From: Euphorbia lathyris | Taxonomy: Eukaryota; Streptophyta; Magnoliopsida; Malpighiales; Euphorbiaceae | Reading direction: 5' to 3' | DNA: 64,000 nt | NCBI RefSeq assembly: GCF_963576675.1 | Contig: NC_088915.1 | Span: forward strand, 86,127,501-86,191,500 | Shown here: piece after piece, positions 43,764 to 54,974 of the stretch | Position numbering within the stretch: position 1 is the stretch's first letter | How the letters are laid out: each line of letters starts with the position of its first letter | Position numbers and translations under genes: made by a program | The notes under the pieces: model-generated | What the model was told of the DNA's origin: nothing | The model's database searches: none | The model's input: only the letters and a program-made list of their open reading frames with translations

Positions 43764-43801
<38 letters not shown>

Positions 43802-45168
43802 ATAAGGACAGGACAACGTCAGCATGAGATGAACAGAATAAGTTAAGTGAAATGAAGGTCAGCATAGAAGCCTAAAATATCAAGCTGAGTGAAATTAACC
43901 TTAGCACCAAAAGACCAAGTCATAAAAACCCAACACAAAGAGAATAAAGCTCGGCATAAGAAGCCGCGTTAACGTTCGTCTAACAAAGCTGAGTGTATCT
44001 TCAGGACAGCATGAAAGAGTCGTTTGCTAAAGGACAATGATTACCGCCCCTCTGTACCAATAATTGAAATATTGGAAATATACAGAAGACATATTCCGAG
44101 ATGTATGGGTCAATGGATTATTGGTAAAAGACAACTGGCACAAAAAGACAAGTCTGACGCAAGAAGACAAAGCCTGACGCCTGAAAAAAAATAGAGGAAG
44201 GGAATGGCCTGAACAGTCTGAAGCTGACCAGAAGATGTTCCCTAAAAGAGCTGTTTTGGTGTTAACGGATAAAACAATTCAAATGATCCATCTGCAGATT
44301 TCCATCTATAAAAGGACAATCAAGAACCTTGGATCATTGCCAATTAACAAAAAAAAGAAAAACACAAGAGAGAAGAAACAATTTCAAAAGCACTCAAATA
44401 GAAGAAAGATCTTACACCAAACTTTCTATTCCTTGTGTAAATGCTAGAGTGATTCTTTGTAATCTTCTAAAGTGTTCTTTACTGAAAAGAGAACAAGTGT
44501 TTATCAATTGTAATATTGAGAGTGTCGTGCTGAGTGCTTGGTTGTAAGCATTCAGTGGTAGAGAAATCTAGGTGCTGGGTTGTAGCACTTAGTAGGAGTT
44601 GAGTAGACGAATAGAGGAAGGTACTCTTGCATATTCAACTGCCTTGTAATCGGTTTGTGCTCTACCGTTAAAGGGCTCAGTATTGGATTCAAAAAGCCAG
44701 TAGGACTCTGGGGACTGGACGTAGGCAGAGGCCGAACCAGGATAAGTGATACTAAGTAATCTCTAAACTCTCTCTTAATATATATATATATATAAATTGC
44801 AAGTGTTGTTTGTTTTATTTACTCGGTATATAAATTTCCTAAGCTGACTCTGAGTAAATAAGTGGTGCTGAGTTAGAAGCTGACCTCCAAGAGTGTCAAT
44901 TCCTAACTTACAAGAAAACAACCTTAGTCAACATCTGACTAAAGCTGTCTTGAAACATATCTCACCAAGCTGCCAAAAGCTGAGTTCACCAACTCATAAA
45001 AATTTATAAGTCAACTTATCAAATTAAACACGAAAAAGTTATATTAGTTCCTAACCCCACTGGAACTAATCACACGGGACCAACAGATGGAGCATAAAAT
45101 TAATCTAATGGTAAAAACACACAAAGTAAGGCTTACTTTGTAAAAAAACAAAGTAAGCATAACCTTTA
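43577..45168. mobile_element. small MITE in copy 1 enclosing the solo LTR
   Basis: Absent from copy 2. The left part has AGTTACTTTGTTTTTGAC and the right part AACAAAGTAAGCATAACC, roughly inverted. Without the solo LTR it would be about 150 bp. The exact ends are uncertain. Confidence 0.45.
43645..45090 (+). mobile_element. solo LTR of the Sirevirus-like copia family
   Basis: The 1436-bp LTR 43650-45085 is flanked by the 5-bp repeat GATGG (43645-43649, 45086-45090). It is collinear with the LTR at 4873-6274, including the TATA box (44307-44314) and the GGGACCAACA end, but starts TATTG in place of TGTTG. A (TA)n run lies at about 43769-43798. The intact TSD shows it came from LTR-LTR recombination after a full insertion. 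Confidence 0.93.
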
Positions 45169-45186
45169 CCTAAATCTACATTAAAA

Positions 45187-45212
45187 GGGGGGGGGGGGGG
45201 GGGGGGGGGGGG
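45187..45212 (+). repeat. 26-base G homopolymer
   Basis: Uninterrupted G from 45187 to 45212. The equivalent place in copy 2 (about 51885-51905) has only a T run and AT-rich sequence. Confidence 0.85.
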
Positions 45213-45822
45213 CAATTTGAATTGTATTCCAATTTTAAATAGTCAATAATGAGATTAAGGGTCATTTTAGTTAAACTACTCATATTTACTATTATTGCTA
45301 ACCGTTTATTGCATGATGAAGCATTTGGACCCAAACCCATTAAACATTTACTCTAAGTAGATACAAGAACAAGCCATGTCGGGTTGATACGGTCAACCAA
45401 CAAACCTTTTTACGCTAAATAGGCAAGACCATACTCTACCAATGGACAGTGGACATATCGTTCGACTCCACTCCTTCATTTATAGAAGGGACATTATGAG
45501 TATTTCACCTGCATCTAACATTTATAAATACAGTACAACTAGGGGTGATAATATTATACACGATCCAATTAAATGATACGAAATCGGTATATAATTTTAG
45601 TGTTTTAGTTTAGCTTAATAGGTAATATGTTATTTTTAGGTTATATAAAAAAAATTGGATTGAATTAAGGTTTATATATTACCTTGAAAATGACACAAAA
45701 TGATACAAAGATAAACTTCATTCGAAATATACTCCTATTTAAATTGACTTTTTATATTGGGAATATATAAAAAAATTAATTAGTGGATGCAATTAGTACA
45801 AGAGTAACATCATCTTTTTATC

Positions 45823-45944
45823 TAATGGGATGTTTGTTAGAAGGGATATAGGAGGTGAGATAGGGATAAAAAAAACACGAAATAAGTTATCTCATGTTTG
45901 TTTGGGAGATAGAAGAGTGAGACGGATGAGGGATAAGCTTCTTA
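45823..45944. other. spacer between the duplication and a LINE fragment
   Basis: Short AT-rich DNA, nothing recognised. Confidence 0.4.
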
Positions 45945-46829
45945 TTAGAAGCTGAGGCGATTCACTAGAAGGAGAGGGCCAAGGCTTTTTAGCTACAGAG
46001 TGGAGATCATAATTCTAAATTTTTTCACGCTTATGTAAAGGCTCGTAAGCAACAGAACATGATCAAAAGTCTCAGGGATGGGGTGGGTAACATTGCTACA
46101 GGTATGTCTGATATTCGTACCATTGTATTAGACTATTTTGTCGATTTGTTTGCAACACCTGTGGAGCCTAGCTATGATTCTGTTAATGTCTTGTCCCCTA
46201 TTGTCTCGGCTGAGATGAACAATGGGTTAATTGCTCCATTTTCTGATGAGGAGTTTAAGACTGCTATTTTTCATATGCATCCCGATAAATCCCCCGGCCC
46301 TGACGGACCAAGTTCGGGATTTTTTCAACATTTTTGGGATGTAATTGGAAGTGATATAGCCACTGCTTGTAGAGGCTATCTTGCCCGTAAGGAATTTCCA
46401 GCCAATTCGAATGATACAATTATTGTGCTAATTCCTAAGCTTGATAGGCCTGAGATAATGAAGGATTTTCGCCCTATTTCCCTATGTAATGTGTTGTACA
46501 AATTGATCGCCAAGGTCTTGGCAAATAGGTTAAAAAAATTCCTACCTGAAATTGTTTCTGACAATCAATCAGCCTTTGTCCCGAGCAGATCTATTACTGA
46601 TAGTATTATGATAGCTTTTGAGGCTTTGCACCATATTAAAAGGAAGAATAGGGGTAGAGTGGGTGAGGTTGCACTCAAACTTAATGTTAGTAAGGCCTAT
46701 GATCGGGTCGATTGGGGTTTTTTGCGAGCAGTTTTAGTAAGGCTGGGTTTTGAGAATGTTTGAATTGAATGGATCATGTTATGTGTGACCACTGTTGAAT
46801 ATTCCGTATTGATTAATGGTAGTTTTGTT
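45945..46829 (+). pseudogene. LINE (L1-like) ORF2 fragment, start of reverse transcriptase
   Basis: After a degenerate lead-in (FFHAYVKARKQQN in a broken frame) the frame from 46059 reads KSPGPDGPSSGFFQHFWDVI, LIPKLDRPEIMKDFRPISLC, NVLYKLIAKVLANRLKKFLP, DNQSAFVPSRSITDSIM and LNVSKAYDRVDWGFLRAV. These are the early blocks of plant LINE reverse transcriptase. In the motif normally DMSKAYD the first aspartate is Asn. A stop follows at 46761-46763, then IEWIMLCVTTVEYSVLINGS. Homology ends at the edge of duplication copy 2, before the FADD block. Truncated at both ends. Confidence 0.85.
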
Positions 46830-47107
46830 GGGCCCTTAAATAGATTTGTGAAGGAACGCAAAATTCCAAATGTACGCTACTTTGTACTTTGTTCTCTGTT
46901 ACTTATTCAATTCAGTTTAGTAATTAAGTTATTAGTATTTTTTATAATTGTTTTATTATTATTATTAGAACCATTATTATTTTTATAAGCTGTTTATTTT
47001 AATTATTGCTATTTTTAAAGAATTGTATTTATTATTTCAGTTTCAATAGAATTTAGTTCAATCCAGTAGCATTCTGTTCGGATTTTTTCAGTAAAAAACA
47101 TTGTTAC

Positions 47108-48431
47108 CAGGGGTGGATACAGGGAGGGGTCGGGAGGTCTGGCCTCTTTCAGCCATTGGAACCACCATGGTCAGGGGTAGTTTCGGTCCCTCTGTCTCCA
47201 TAAAATTTGACGTTGTAGGGTGCTAAATTAGTAATTGGGTATTTGATAAAATGAGGATTTGACCTAAAACTTTGATTGAGTATTTAATAAATTAGAGATA
47301 TAAATTGAGGATTGTTATATGATTAATATAAAATTAACTCATTAAGATTGTATTTAATTATCCAATCTAGGGTACGGCTGTAAACGAGCCGAGCTTTGGC
47401 CTGCTCGAGCTTAGCTCGGCAGTTTTTTTATCGAGCCGAGCTTTGAGCTCGGTTCGAGCTCAATTTTCTGTTCGAGCTCGGCTTGTTTAGCATCTCGATT
47501 GTTCACGAGCCGATCTCGTTTATTGAGCTCACGAGCTTGCTCACGAACAGCTCGTTTTATTTATTCAAGAGCAACTCATTCGTTATGCTAGTGAGCTGAG
47601 CAGCTCGTTTATTTTTCTATGAAAAGCTCATTTCTTGTCCTCGTGACCTTTGATCACAAGTAACTCATTTGTTTTGCTCACGAACGAACTCGTTTATGTT
47701 GTCCACGAACAAAATAATATCAAATTCGATACATCAAATAATATTAATTGTATACACATAAGACATCCTTCAGTCGAGCTTGCTCGCGAGTTTTCGAATC
47801 AAGCTTGCTTGCGAGTTTTCGAGTTGAGCTTGCTCACGAGTTTTCGAGCCGAGCTTTGGTCTGCTGAAGCTCGGCTCGTTTACAAACCAATCCTGAAAAT
47901 CATGCTCGTGAGCGGCTCATTAAATAATCGAGCCGAGCCGAGTCGCTCATGAGCTACTCGATTTATTTACAACCCTAATCTAGGGTGGTTTTGTTTGATG
48001 GGGTGCTGAATTAGCACCCAAAATTAACTCAAGAATGACCAAAAGTTAGGTCATTCGTATTAGGCCCTCTCAAAATTCAATTTTCAAATTTGTTTGGCAT
48101 ATTAGGCTCTCCTTAAATCTAAATTTCTAAATCTTTTGACATGTTAGGCCTTTCTTAAATCCATATTTCTAAATTGTTGGCCTATTAGGCTCCTAAATCC
48201 AATTTTTTTACTAGACACAATTTTTTTACATGTTAAGAATCTTAAACATAATGTAACTTAATTTTGAGAAGTTTTACATTGGTACTTAAAAATTGGTTAT
48301 TGACCGCTCAGATTATAACACATATTATACGAAAAATATTTGAACAAATTCGATTTAGCAAAATAAAAATAAAAATTACACACTCACATGTAAAATCGGC
48401 CTCCCAACCGAACAATCATGTATTCGCGACT
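47108..48431. mobile_element. degenerate hAT element in duplication copy 2, interrupted
   Basis: Starts CAGGGGTGGATACAGGG and ends near ATTCGCGACT; collinear with 40432-41117. The element at 47373-47977 is nested in it. Confidence 0.55.
47365..47985. mobile_element. non-autonomous hAT element (GAGCCGAGC family), copy 1
   Basis: The element 47373-47977 (605 bp) has ends TACGGCTGTAAACGAGCC and the complement of TTTACAACCCTA. It is flanked by the 8-bp repeat ATCTAGGG (47365-47372, 47978-47985). The interior is built of many GAGCTCG and GAGCCGAGC words on both strands. Copy 1 of the duplication has the empty site at about 40706. A second family member is at 62677-63226. Confidence 0.85.
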
Positions 48432-49424
48432 ATCCATAGTAAAATATATTATTTTTTTCTTATTCATATCCAAGATATCAAACATTGAATAATAATTCTC
48501 AACTATCTTATTTTAGGTGTTTGGTTACTCTTTTCATGTTTTTTCACTTCAAAATCGAAAGTTTTAGACGTTTGGTTAAAAAACTCTTGTTTATCTTTTA
48601 CACCTGAAAAGTAGCCTTTTACAAAAGCATGAAATCCATACCTTTTGGAATAGTAGTTTTTTCCAACATCAAACATTTAATAAATCAAACGGGCTTCTTT
48701 TTTTATTTTTATTTCAATTTTTTATTCTTATATCTAACTCAATATTTATTCTTATCTATATTCTAATCAAATACCAAACATTCTAACTCAATCTTTATTT
48801 TTTCAGGAATTTTTACATGCACCTTAATGAGCAAGTAAATTTGCTCATTCACCGTTAGATATAGGCTTATTAAATCTAAGTCTCATGATATTTTGAATCT
48901 CCACCTTAGGATTCTAATAAGTCTAGATCTAACGGTAAATGAGCAAATTCTACATACTCATTAACAATACTGTTATTTTTTATCCGTGTTTCCATCAAAT
49001 ATCAAACACCTCCGAGATGGATTCCGTTTCCGATTTTCTAGTTGATGTTCTTTCTCAATATTTTGAGAAACATAAAATAGTATCATTTCTGCCATTTGGT
49101 AAACATTCAAAGATCATTTTTTTATTTTTTTATTTATTTTTTTCCAGGTAAAACAAGAGCAACCAAACATAAGATCTAGATGTCCAATTTGAACGGGTCA
49201 ACATATAAATAAATAAATAAAAAGAAGATGAGAATAGTGGTTGACTATAAGAATGTAATATTCACATGTTGAATTTACTGTTAAGGATAATGTTGGTGTC
49301 AAAGGTTGTTATAAAATCCAATAACGTGCCTTTCCACGCTTTTAACACGTTCTTCCCTCTGTAATCAACAACACCCAAACTTTGCATTTTATTATGATTC
49401 AAATATTATTTGCAAAATTATAAA
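48432..49424. other. non-coding part of duplication copy 2
   Basis: Contains a small foldback element at about 48828-48966 (inverted AATGAGCAAGTAAATTTGCTC / GAGCAAATTCTACATACTC). 48995-49260 matches copy 1. No gene. Confidence 0.5.
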
Positions 49425-50000
49425 AAAAACAATAATACCTCTAACATTTACAGTTAGAAATAATTTTACTATTAATATTTAAAATGATGTAATTTTTCCT
49501 TTAACGTTGATAAGTTGGATCAATTTAAAAAATAATTCATCAAATTATGTTCTCGGTCAAAATTTTTGCCATCTACACTTCAAATGTCCACTATTTTGTT
49601 AGTAAATTAATAATAGATTACAAACATATGATTAGATGAAAAAAATATATGTCTTTTGTATGAACTGGACAAAAAAATTCAAATATTTCTCTAAATTTAT
49701 TTATTTTTAGTAGGAAAGGAAAAGAAAAGAAGAAACAAAAAACCAAAAACCAGCCTGAAATTAACCTAGGGAAGCTAACCTCCACCCCATTTTCAAAAAG
49801 AATAGAAGAAAGATAAACAGGAGGATAAGAATTTCTCTAAATTTATAAATATTAATTTCCAATTCTATTATTAAATTATGAAAAAAATATAAAATCATTC
49901 TTAGAACTAACTGATAGGTATTTTAAATAATGTCTGAAATTGATCCAATTTGCCATCATTATACGTAAAATTGCACAATTTTAAACATTTTGGTGGGCAT
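49425..50000. mobile_element. foldback MITE family B, copy 3, with nested LINE tail
   Basis: CTAACATTTACAGTTAGAA, AACGTTGATAAGTTGGATC and the inverted GATCCAATTTGCCATC mark the family. A LINE 3' end inserted at 49701-49830. Confidence 0.6.
49685..49846 (-). mobile_element. LINE 3' UTR fragment with 16-bp TSD
   Basis: The insert 49701-49830 lies between ATTTCTCTAAATTTAT copies at 49685-49700 and 49831-49846. Its - strand carries GGTTAGCTTCCCTAGG, as in the LINE at 12200-12771, followed by a T-rich 3' UTR. Only the last 130 bases were copied. Confidence 0.8.
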
Positions 50001-50963
50001 TAATCATCATCATTGTGTTTATTGCACAATTTGATAGGTATTATTGTTTTTTGCATTAAACTAATCATGATTGTCAATTTTAAGAGTAATTTTGGAGAGA
50101 TTTTACTATGCGCTCAGTGCACTATATTATTCATGTATCGGGTCAATAATTTAATAGTATGTGATACATTAATCAAAATAAAATATCTATATGTGTATCT
50201 TGCTTTTTTGTAAAGCTTCGTCTACTAATTTGGAGGTTATTAGGGATGTTTTTGATATGTATGATTCTTTGTCGGGCCAGAGGGTTATTGGTAAAATTGC
50301 TCCAGACTGTAAACGTTAAAAATATTTGCGCACATTATCCAAAAAAAAATATTATTTGGAAAAAGAAAGAAACCAAATTGTCATTACTGCAAAACTTCAA
50401 CGGTATCCGTAAACTTTAAAAAAAATTAAATGATCTATATTTTTATTTAATTGATAACCTTTTATTCTTGTCCAATATATAGCAATAACCTCATATTTTT
50501 ATCCAATTGCACTTAATAACTCCAAAATTTCATAAAGTTCAGTAGATATAATGTGAAAATGGGTAAAGTTCAGTGGTCATGGGTGTAATCTACCATTGAA
50601 TATTTTTATTTAAAAATCGTTAATAATCATTTTGAGAAGTTAGTTAAAATTAAGTGACCTCCAATATTAAAAAATGTAAAGTTTAGTCGCGTTAAAAATT
50701 AAAATTCAATCGTGATAATGTTAAAATGGATAAAATTGAAAGGTCATGATGTAATTTACCCAATAAAAAGACGACAAATGTATTTGGCGACAAAAAAAAA
50801 AAACATGACCCCAAAATGGCAAAAGGAAGAACTAACAAATCTACGTCCTCCACATGCAATTCGTCCTTTTCTCTGGATCCAAAACTTCAATTAATCGACC
50901 GTTATTTAATTAATTAAAGCAACCATGTGATTGTGAACCCTTAATGGGCATTGGGGCCTATCC
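50001..50963. other. non-coding part of duplication copy 2
   Basis: A degenerate MITE C piece occurs at about 50400-50765; 50770-50960 matches copy 1 almost base for base. No gene. Confidence 0.5.
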
Positions 50964-51496
50964 ATATATTTGGGGTAAATTACACCCATGGCCACTGAAC
51001 TTTACCTATTTTTCACATTATGGCTATTGAACTTCATTTCTTCCCAGTATAACCACTGAACTTTACACTTTTTAACATCGATGGCCACTCAATGCCTCAA
51101 AACGACCGTTGACGGCTAAAAATAAAAAATCCAAAGTGTTAATAATATTCTAAGGAACTTTAATTCTTGAAAATTTTCGTTTTGGGGTCATTTAGGTGTT
51201 GTTTGGTTAGGAGAGAGAAAGTGAATTTTTAGAGAGAAAAAGCTCCAAAAAATGTGATTTTCGAAAATAAAAAATGTGGTTTCATAGTAAATGTCGTTAT
51301 GAACAACTTTAATTCTTAAATATTTTCATTTTGAGGTCGTTAACGGTCATTTTGAAAAATTAGTTAAAATTGAGTGGCCACCAGTGTTAAAAGTGTAAAG
51401 TTCAGTGGCCATACTGAAAAGAAATGAAGTTCAGTGGCCATAATATGAAAATAGGTAAAGTTCAATGGCCATGGGTGTAATTTACCCCATATATTT
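50964..51496. mobile_element. foldback MITE family C with TSD
   Basis: The element 50972-51488 (517 bp) has inverted ends GGGGTAAATTACACCCATGG / CCATGGGTGTAATTTACCCC, perfect over 20 bases. It is flanked by ATATATTT (50964-50971, 51489-51496). The single-copy site in duplication copy 1 is at about 42704-42713. Interior words 'GGCCACTGAACTTTAC' repeat on both arms. Confidence 0.9.
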
Positions 51497-52481
51497 GCCA
51501 TTTGTTGAATTTTAAAGGGATAAGCATTCTGTGGCTCCAATTTTCTTTTTTTTCCAGTAAACTTCAATATTTTATTAAACACATTAAGCTACTAATAAAT
51601 TTTTTCACATAAAATTATTATTTATCAAATTATTTAGTTGGCAATGTTTAATTCAGCTAAAAAGAGTTATATTTTATTTATATTTGCATTATATTATAAA
51701 GTTTTTAATTATTCAGCTAAAATTTTTATTTAATTATTCAGCTAAAGTTTTTTTATAACTACATTACACATTAAAAAAAAATCTTTGGATCGAAAAGAAA
51801 ATATTTCAATCGCAGATAAAATCAATAAAATTTTATATTCACAGTTAACATTTATATTCATTTTATATGTTAAGACTAAATCTACATTTTTTTTTAAATA
51901 ACAAGGACAATTTGAATTGTATTCCAATTTTAAATACTCAACAATGAGATTAAGGGTCATTTTAGTTAAACTACTCATATTTACTATTATTGCTAACCGT
52001 TTATTACATAATGAAACATTTGGACCCAAGCCTATTAAACATTTACTTTAAGTAGATATAAGAACAAGCCAGGCCGGGTTGACACGGCCAACCAACAAAG
52101 ATAAATTTGAGTTAAAGTTTACATGTTAACTTGAAAATGACACGAAATTATACAAAGATAAACTTCATTCTTCTTCTTCAAAAAAGATTAACAAGATTTG
52201 AAGAAGAAAAAAATGGCAACGATGATGAGAGAAACTAAAAAGAGCGACAATTTTCTTCTTCTCTTAATCGACTATTGTTAGTTGTTTGTAATTAATAATA
52301 ATTGGTACTCACTCCGTTCCACAGTAGATGTATGTCCAGAGAATTTTTTTCCTATAATACATAACGTTTTGATTCAATCCATGCACATTAATTTATTGTT
52401 ACCAAATATACTTCTATTTAGGAAATATATAAAAATTAATTAGTGGATGCAATTAGTACAAGAGTAACATTTTTTATCTAA
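51497..52481. other. right part of duplication copy 2
   Basis: Matches copy 1 in blocks to about 52481; about 52160-52400 is extra to copy 2. No gene. Confidence 0.5.
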
Positions 52482-53188
52482 AATTAATTACATTTCTTAT
52501 TTTTTGTGTCTTAACCTTAACAGACATCTATTGTGGAATAAAAAGAGTATATATCTCCATCTCTTTTGAAATACATTTTTACTCCTAATTACTACTCCTT
52601 TTATTCCCTTATATAAGTCATTCTAGGGTATTTCATACAAATTAAAAAAAATATATTGATTAAAAAAAATAAAACTTTTTCTCATATCACTATTAGGGAA
52701 TAAGCATTGGAATATTAAAAAACACATGTACCAATACAAAAAATTTAATATTTTGACCAAAAAACTAAACTAAAAGTTCTTGGAATCCTAAATGACTTAT
52801 ATTTGGAGAAAAAACTAATTTACTAGAATAACCTATATAATGGAATGGATGAAGTATAATTTAATTCCAAATAAAGAGTTTACCATACCCTTGTATGTCA
52901 TTTTATACAAACAACTATTAACAATCAGCTAAATTTTACCAAACAAGTTCTAATAAAAAAAAGTAATCAGCTAACAGCTAATGTAATCAGCTAAAAACTA
53001 TCAGTTATTTGCCAAACAAGGTCATTAAATAAATTTCCATCTAAAATATTTATAAATCTCAACATAAGAGAATAAATTTATTTAAGAATTAAGAGTTGAA
53101 TCTTACATAAAACAATTTGAAGCCATAAATGAGCAATAAAAGAAATAAATAAACCAGCATTGAAGCACGAAAGGAGCAATAAAAAAAA
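52482..53188. other. AT-rich intergenic DNA
   Basis: 52920-53015 has CAGCTAACAGCTAA-type words like the Harbinger-like subterminal repeats at 21370-21430, probably an old relative. No gene. Confidence 0.45.
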
Positions 53189-53367
53189 TACAGTAAAACC
53201 TATATATAGGAATACATTTGGGACCGAGCTATTTGTATAATAATTGGAAGGTTATTACTAAATAGAGTTTAGTAATAGAGGTTATTACCAAGTTGGAACC
53301 GAGTTTTTTTATAATAAAATAGAGGTTATTCCTATATAGAGTATTCTTATATAGAGGTTTTACTGTA
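53189..53367. mobile_element. Emigrant-type (Tc1/mariner-like) MITE
   Basis: The element 53191-53365 (175 bp) starts CAGTAAAACCTATATATAGG and ends with the inverse AGAGGTTTTACTG, flanked by TA on both sides. This matches the Emigrant terminus type. Confidence 0.75.
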
Positions 53368-53651
53368 AATAAACCAGCGTTGAACAGTGCTTGGCGAGCA
53401 ATATAGTTAGGAATGTAAATGGGGCGAGGACGGGAACTAATATGTGCCCCATTAGCGGGGACGAGGCGGGGATGGGAAAGGGTATCCCCGCCCTGCGGGG
53501 ATCCCCGAACCCGTCTCGTATTGTGCCTTGCGGGGATTCCCGATGGATTACCCGTTTAATCCCCGATAACATATTATTAATCATACAAAATAAAAAATAC
53601 GCATAGAAAAACTTGAACCTATGATTAATCTGATCCAAATGTTATACCTTA

Positions 53652-54414
53652 TTTCACTCCAGTGGCGAATCCAGGATTTGAGGGAGCGGGGGGCAAAATT
53701 CTACATAAAAATTTTTAGACAAAAAATGTAAAATTGTTCAATTTTTTATAACAAAAAATGCAAAATTGTTCATATTTTGGTGACGAAAAATGCAAAATCG
53801 TTCAATTGTCATGCATTATTTTCATGATTTTTTTTAATAAAAAACGTAAATTATAATGTTTCCGACTCGTAATCATCCATTTCCGGGATTCTCGGGTTGT
53901 TACGCATCAAATATCCCTAACGTTTTGGGTCAGGTGCAATTTTACCCCTAACATCTAAAATGGTGCAATTTTACCCCTAATGTTTGTAGCCAAAATCAAT
54001 TTTATCCCTGACGTTGATAAATTGGATCAATTTCAGACACTATTATAAAATACAGTCATTTTTTTCTTTATTTTGCACCAATTGCATATCAATTTTGTAA
54101 TTTTGCACCAATTTTACCTCTAACGTTGATAAATTGAATCAATTTTAGACACTATTATTCATGATCGAGAAGACAGTTTGATGAATTATTTCTCAAATTG
54201 ACTAAATTTATCAACGTTAGGGGTAAAATTGCTCTTGGCTTCCAACATTAGGGATAAAATTGTACCATTTTAGACGTTAGGGATAAAATTGCTCCTGACC
54301 CAAAACATTAGGGGTATTTTTGCACTTTAACCCTTATTTTTGGATTCTATTTTTTTTTAATGGGATAAGAGGGGGGATGCCCCTTTGACCCCTACATCCG
54401 CCCCCGTTTCACTC
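53652..54414. mobile_element. second hAT element nested in the first
   Basis: The element 53660-54406 has ends CAGTGGCGAATCC and the complement of ACATCCGCCCCCG, flanked by TTTCACTC (53652-53659, 54407-54414). It in turn contains MITE B copy 4 (about 53900-54340), giving three layers. Confidence 0.8.
53900..54340. mobile_element. foldback MITE family B, copy 4
   Basis: Left arm AACGTTTTGGGTCAGGTGC, AATTTTACCCCTAACATC; right arm inverted, AAATTGCTCCTGACCC and AACATTAGGGGT. Confidence 0.7.
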
Positions 54415-54974
54415 TATATCTATTTGTTCATCATATTCTCTTATGTTCTTTCTTTTTTTCTCTATTATTTTCATTTTTTTTTTCAAATATTCTTTTAAAC
54501 TTTAAATGGATAAACGGGCATATCCGCAGAATCGGAGACGAGGATAAATTTTGTCCCTATTTATTTCGCGGGGCGGGTATAAGAATTCCCGTTTAGTCGA
54601 GGAACGGGGATGGGAACTCCAATCCTCGCCCCGCCCTGTCCCACCTTGTTTACATCCTAAATATAGTTCGCTAACCCATTACCTAATCTAACAACTAAAT
54701 GACACTTTAAAATTAGTTGAATATTTTCATTTTATTCATTTTCCGCGACAAAAACATAATTGAACTAAAATCCAACAAAATTAAAGAATTAAAACTTTTT
54801 AAATAAAAAAGTCTTATTAAATTCAGGCTGGCCGGTCAACTACATCAATGGTTTTGCTGTCACCATAGATTCAACCACGCAAACTACACTGACGCCATCA
54901 TTAACCCCAAAACGCCACCGTTTTATCGACCACGACACCGTACAACCGATCGATTTGCAGAAGTAGCCGTTGGT

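Larger units (their letters stand above)
40337..45822 (+). repeat. segmental duplication, copy 1
   Basis: Collinear with 46827-52481 in direct orientation. Shared blocks include GTTGGGCCCTTAAATAG (40337 / 46827), a hAT-like segment, GAGCAACCAAACATAAG (41730 / 49158), CCTCCACATGCAATTCG (42073 / 50847), GGGATAAGCATTCTG (42733 / 51519), CATTTTAGTTAAACTAC (45264 / 51957) and GTGGATGCAATTAGTAC (45783 / 52443). Copy 1 alone carries MITE A (42146), the solo LTR nest (43577-45168) and a 26-base G run. No host gene is present. Confidence 0.8.
46827..52481 (+). repeat. segmental duplication, copy 2
   Basis: Direct repeat of 40337-45822 (shared blocks listed there). Copy 2 alone has the hAT element at 47373-47977, a MITE B with a nested LINE 3' end (49425-50000) and the MITE C at 50972-51488. 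It lacks MITE A, the solo LTR and the G run. The left edge coincides with the end of the LINE fragment, sharing GTTGGGCCC with copy 1. Confidence 0.8.
53400..54667. mobile_element. non-autonomous hAT element (GGGGA-rich), outer layer of a nest
   Basis: The element 53408-54659 has ends TAGGAATGTAAATGGGGCG and the complement of CTTGTTTACATCCTA, and is flanked by AATATAGT (53400-53407, 54660-54667). The subterminal parts are rich in CGGGGAT and its complement. Another hAT element is nested at 53660-54406. Confidence 0.8.

Noticed and set aside
45541..45700. A hAT element starting TAGGGGTGATAAT
   Set aside because: A hAT-like start is visible but no matching right end or 8-bp TSD was found.
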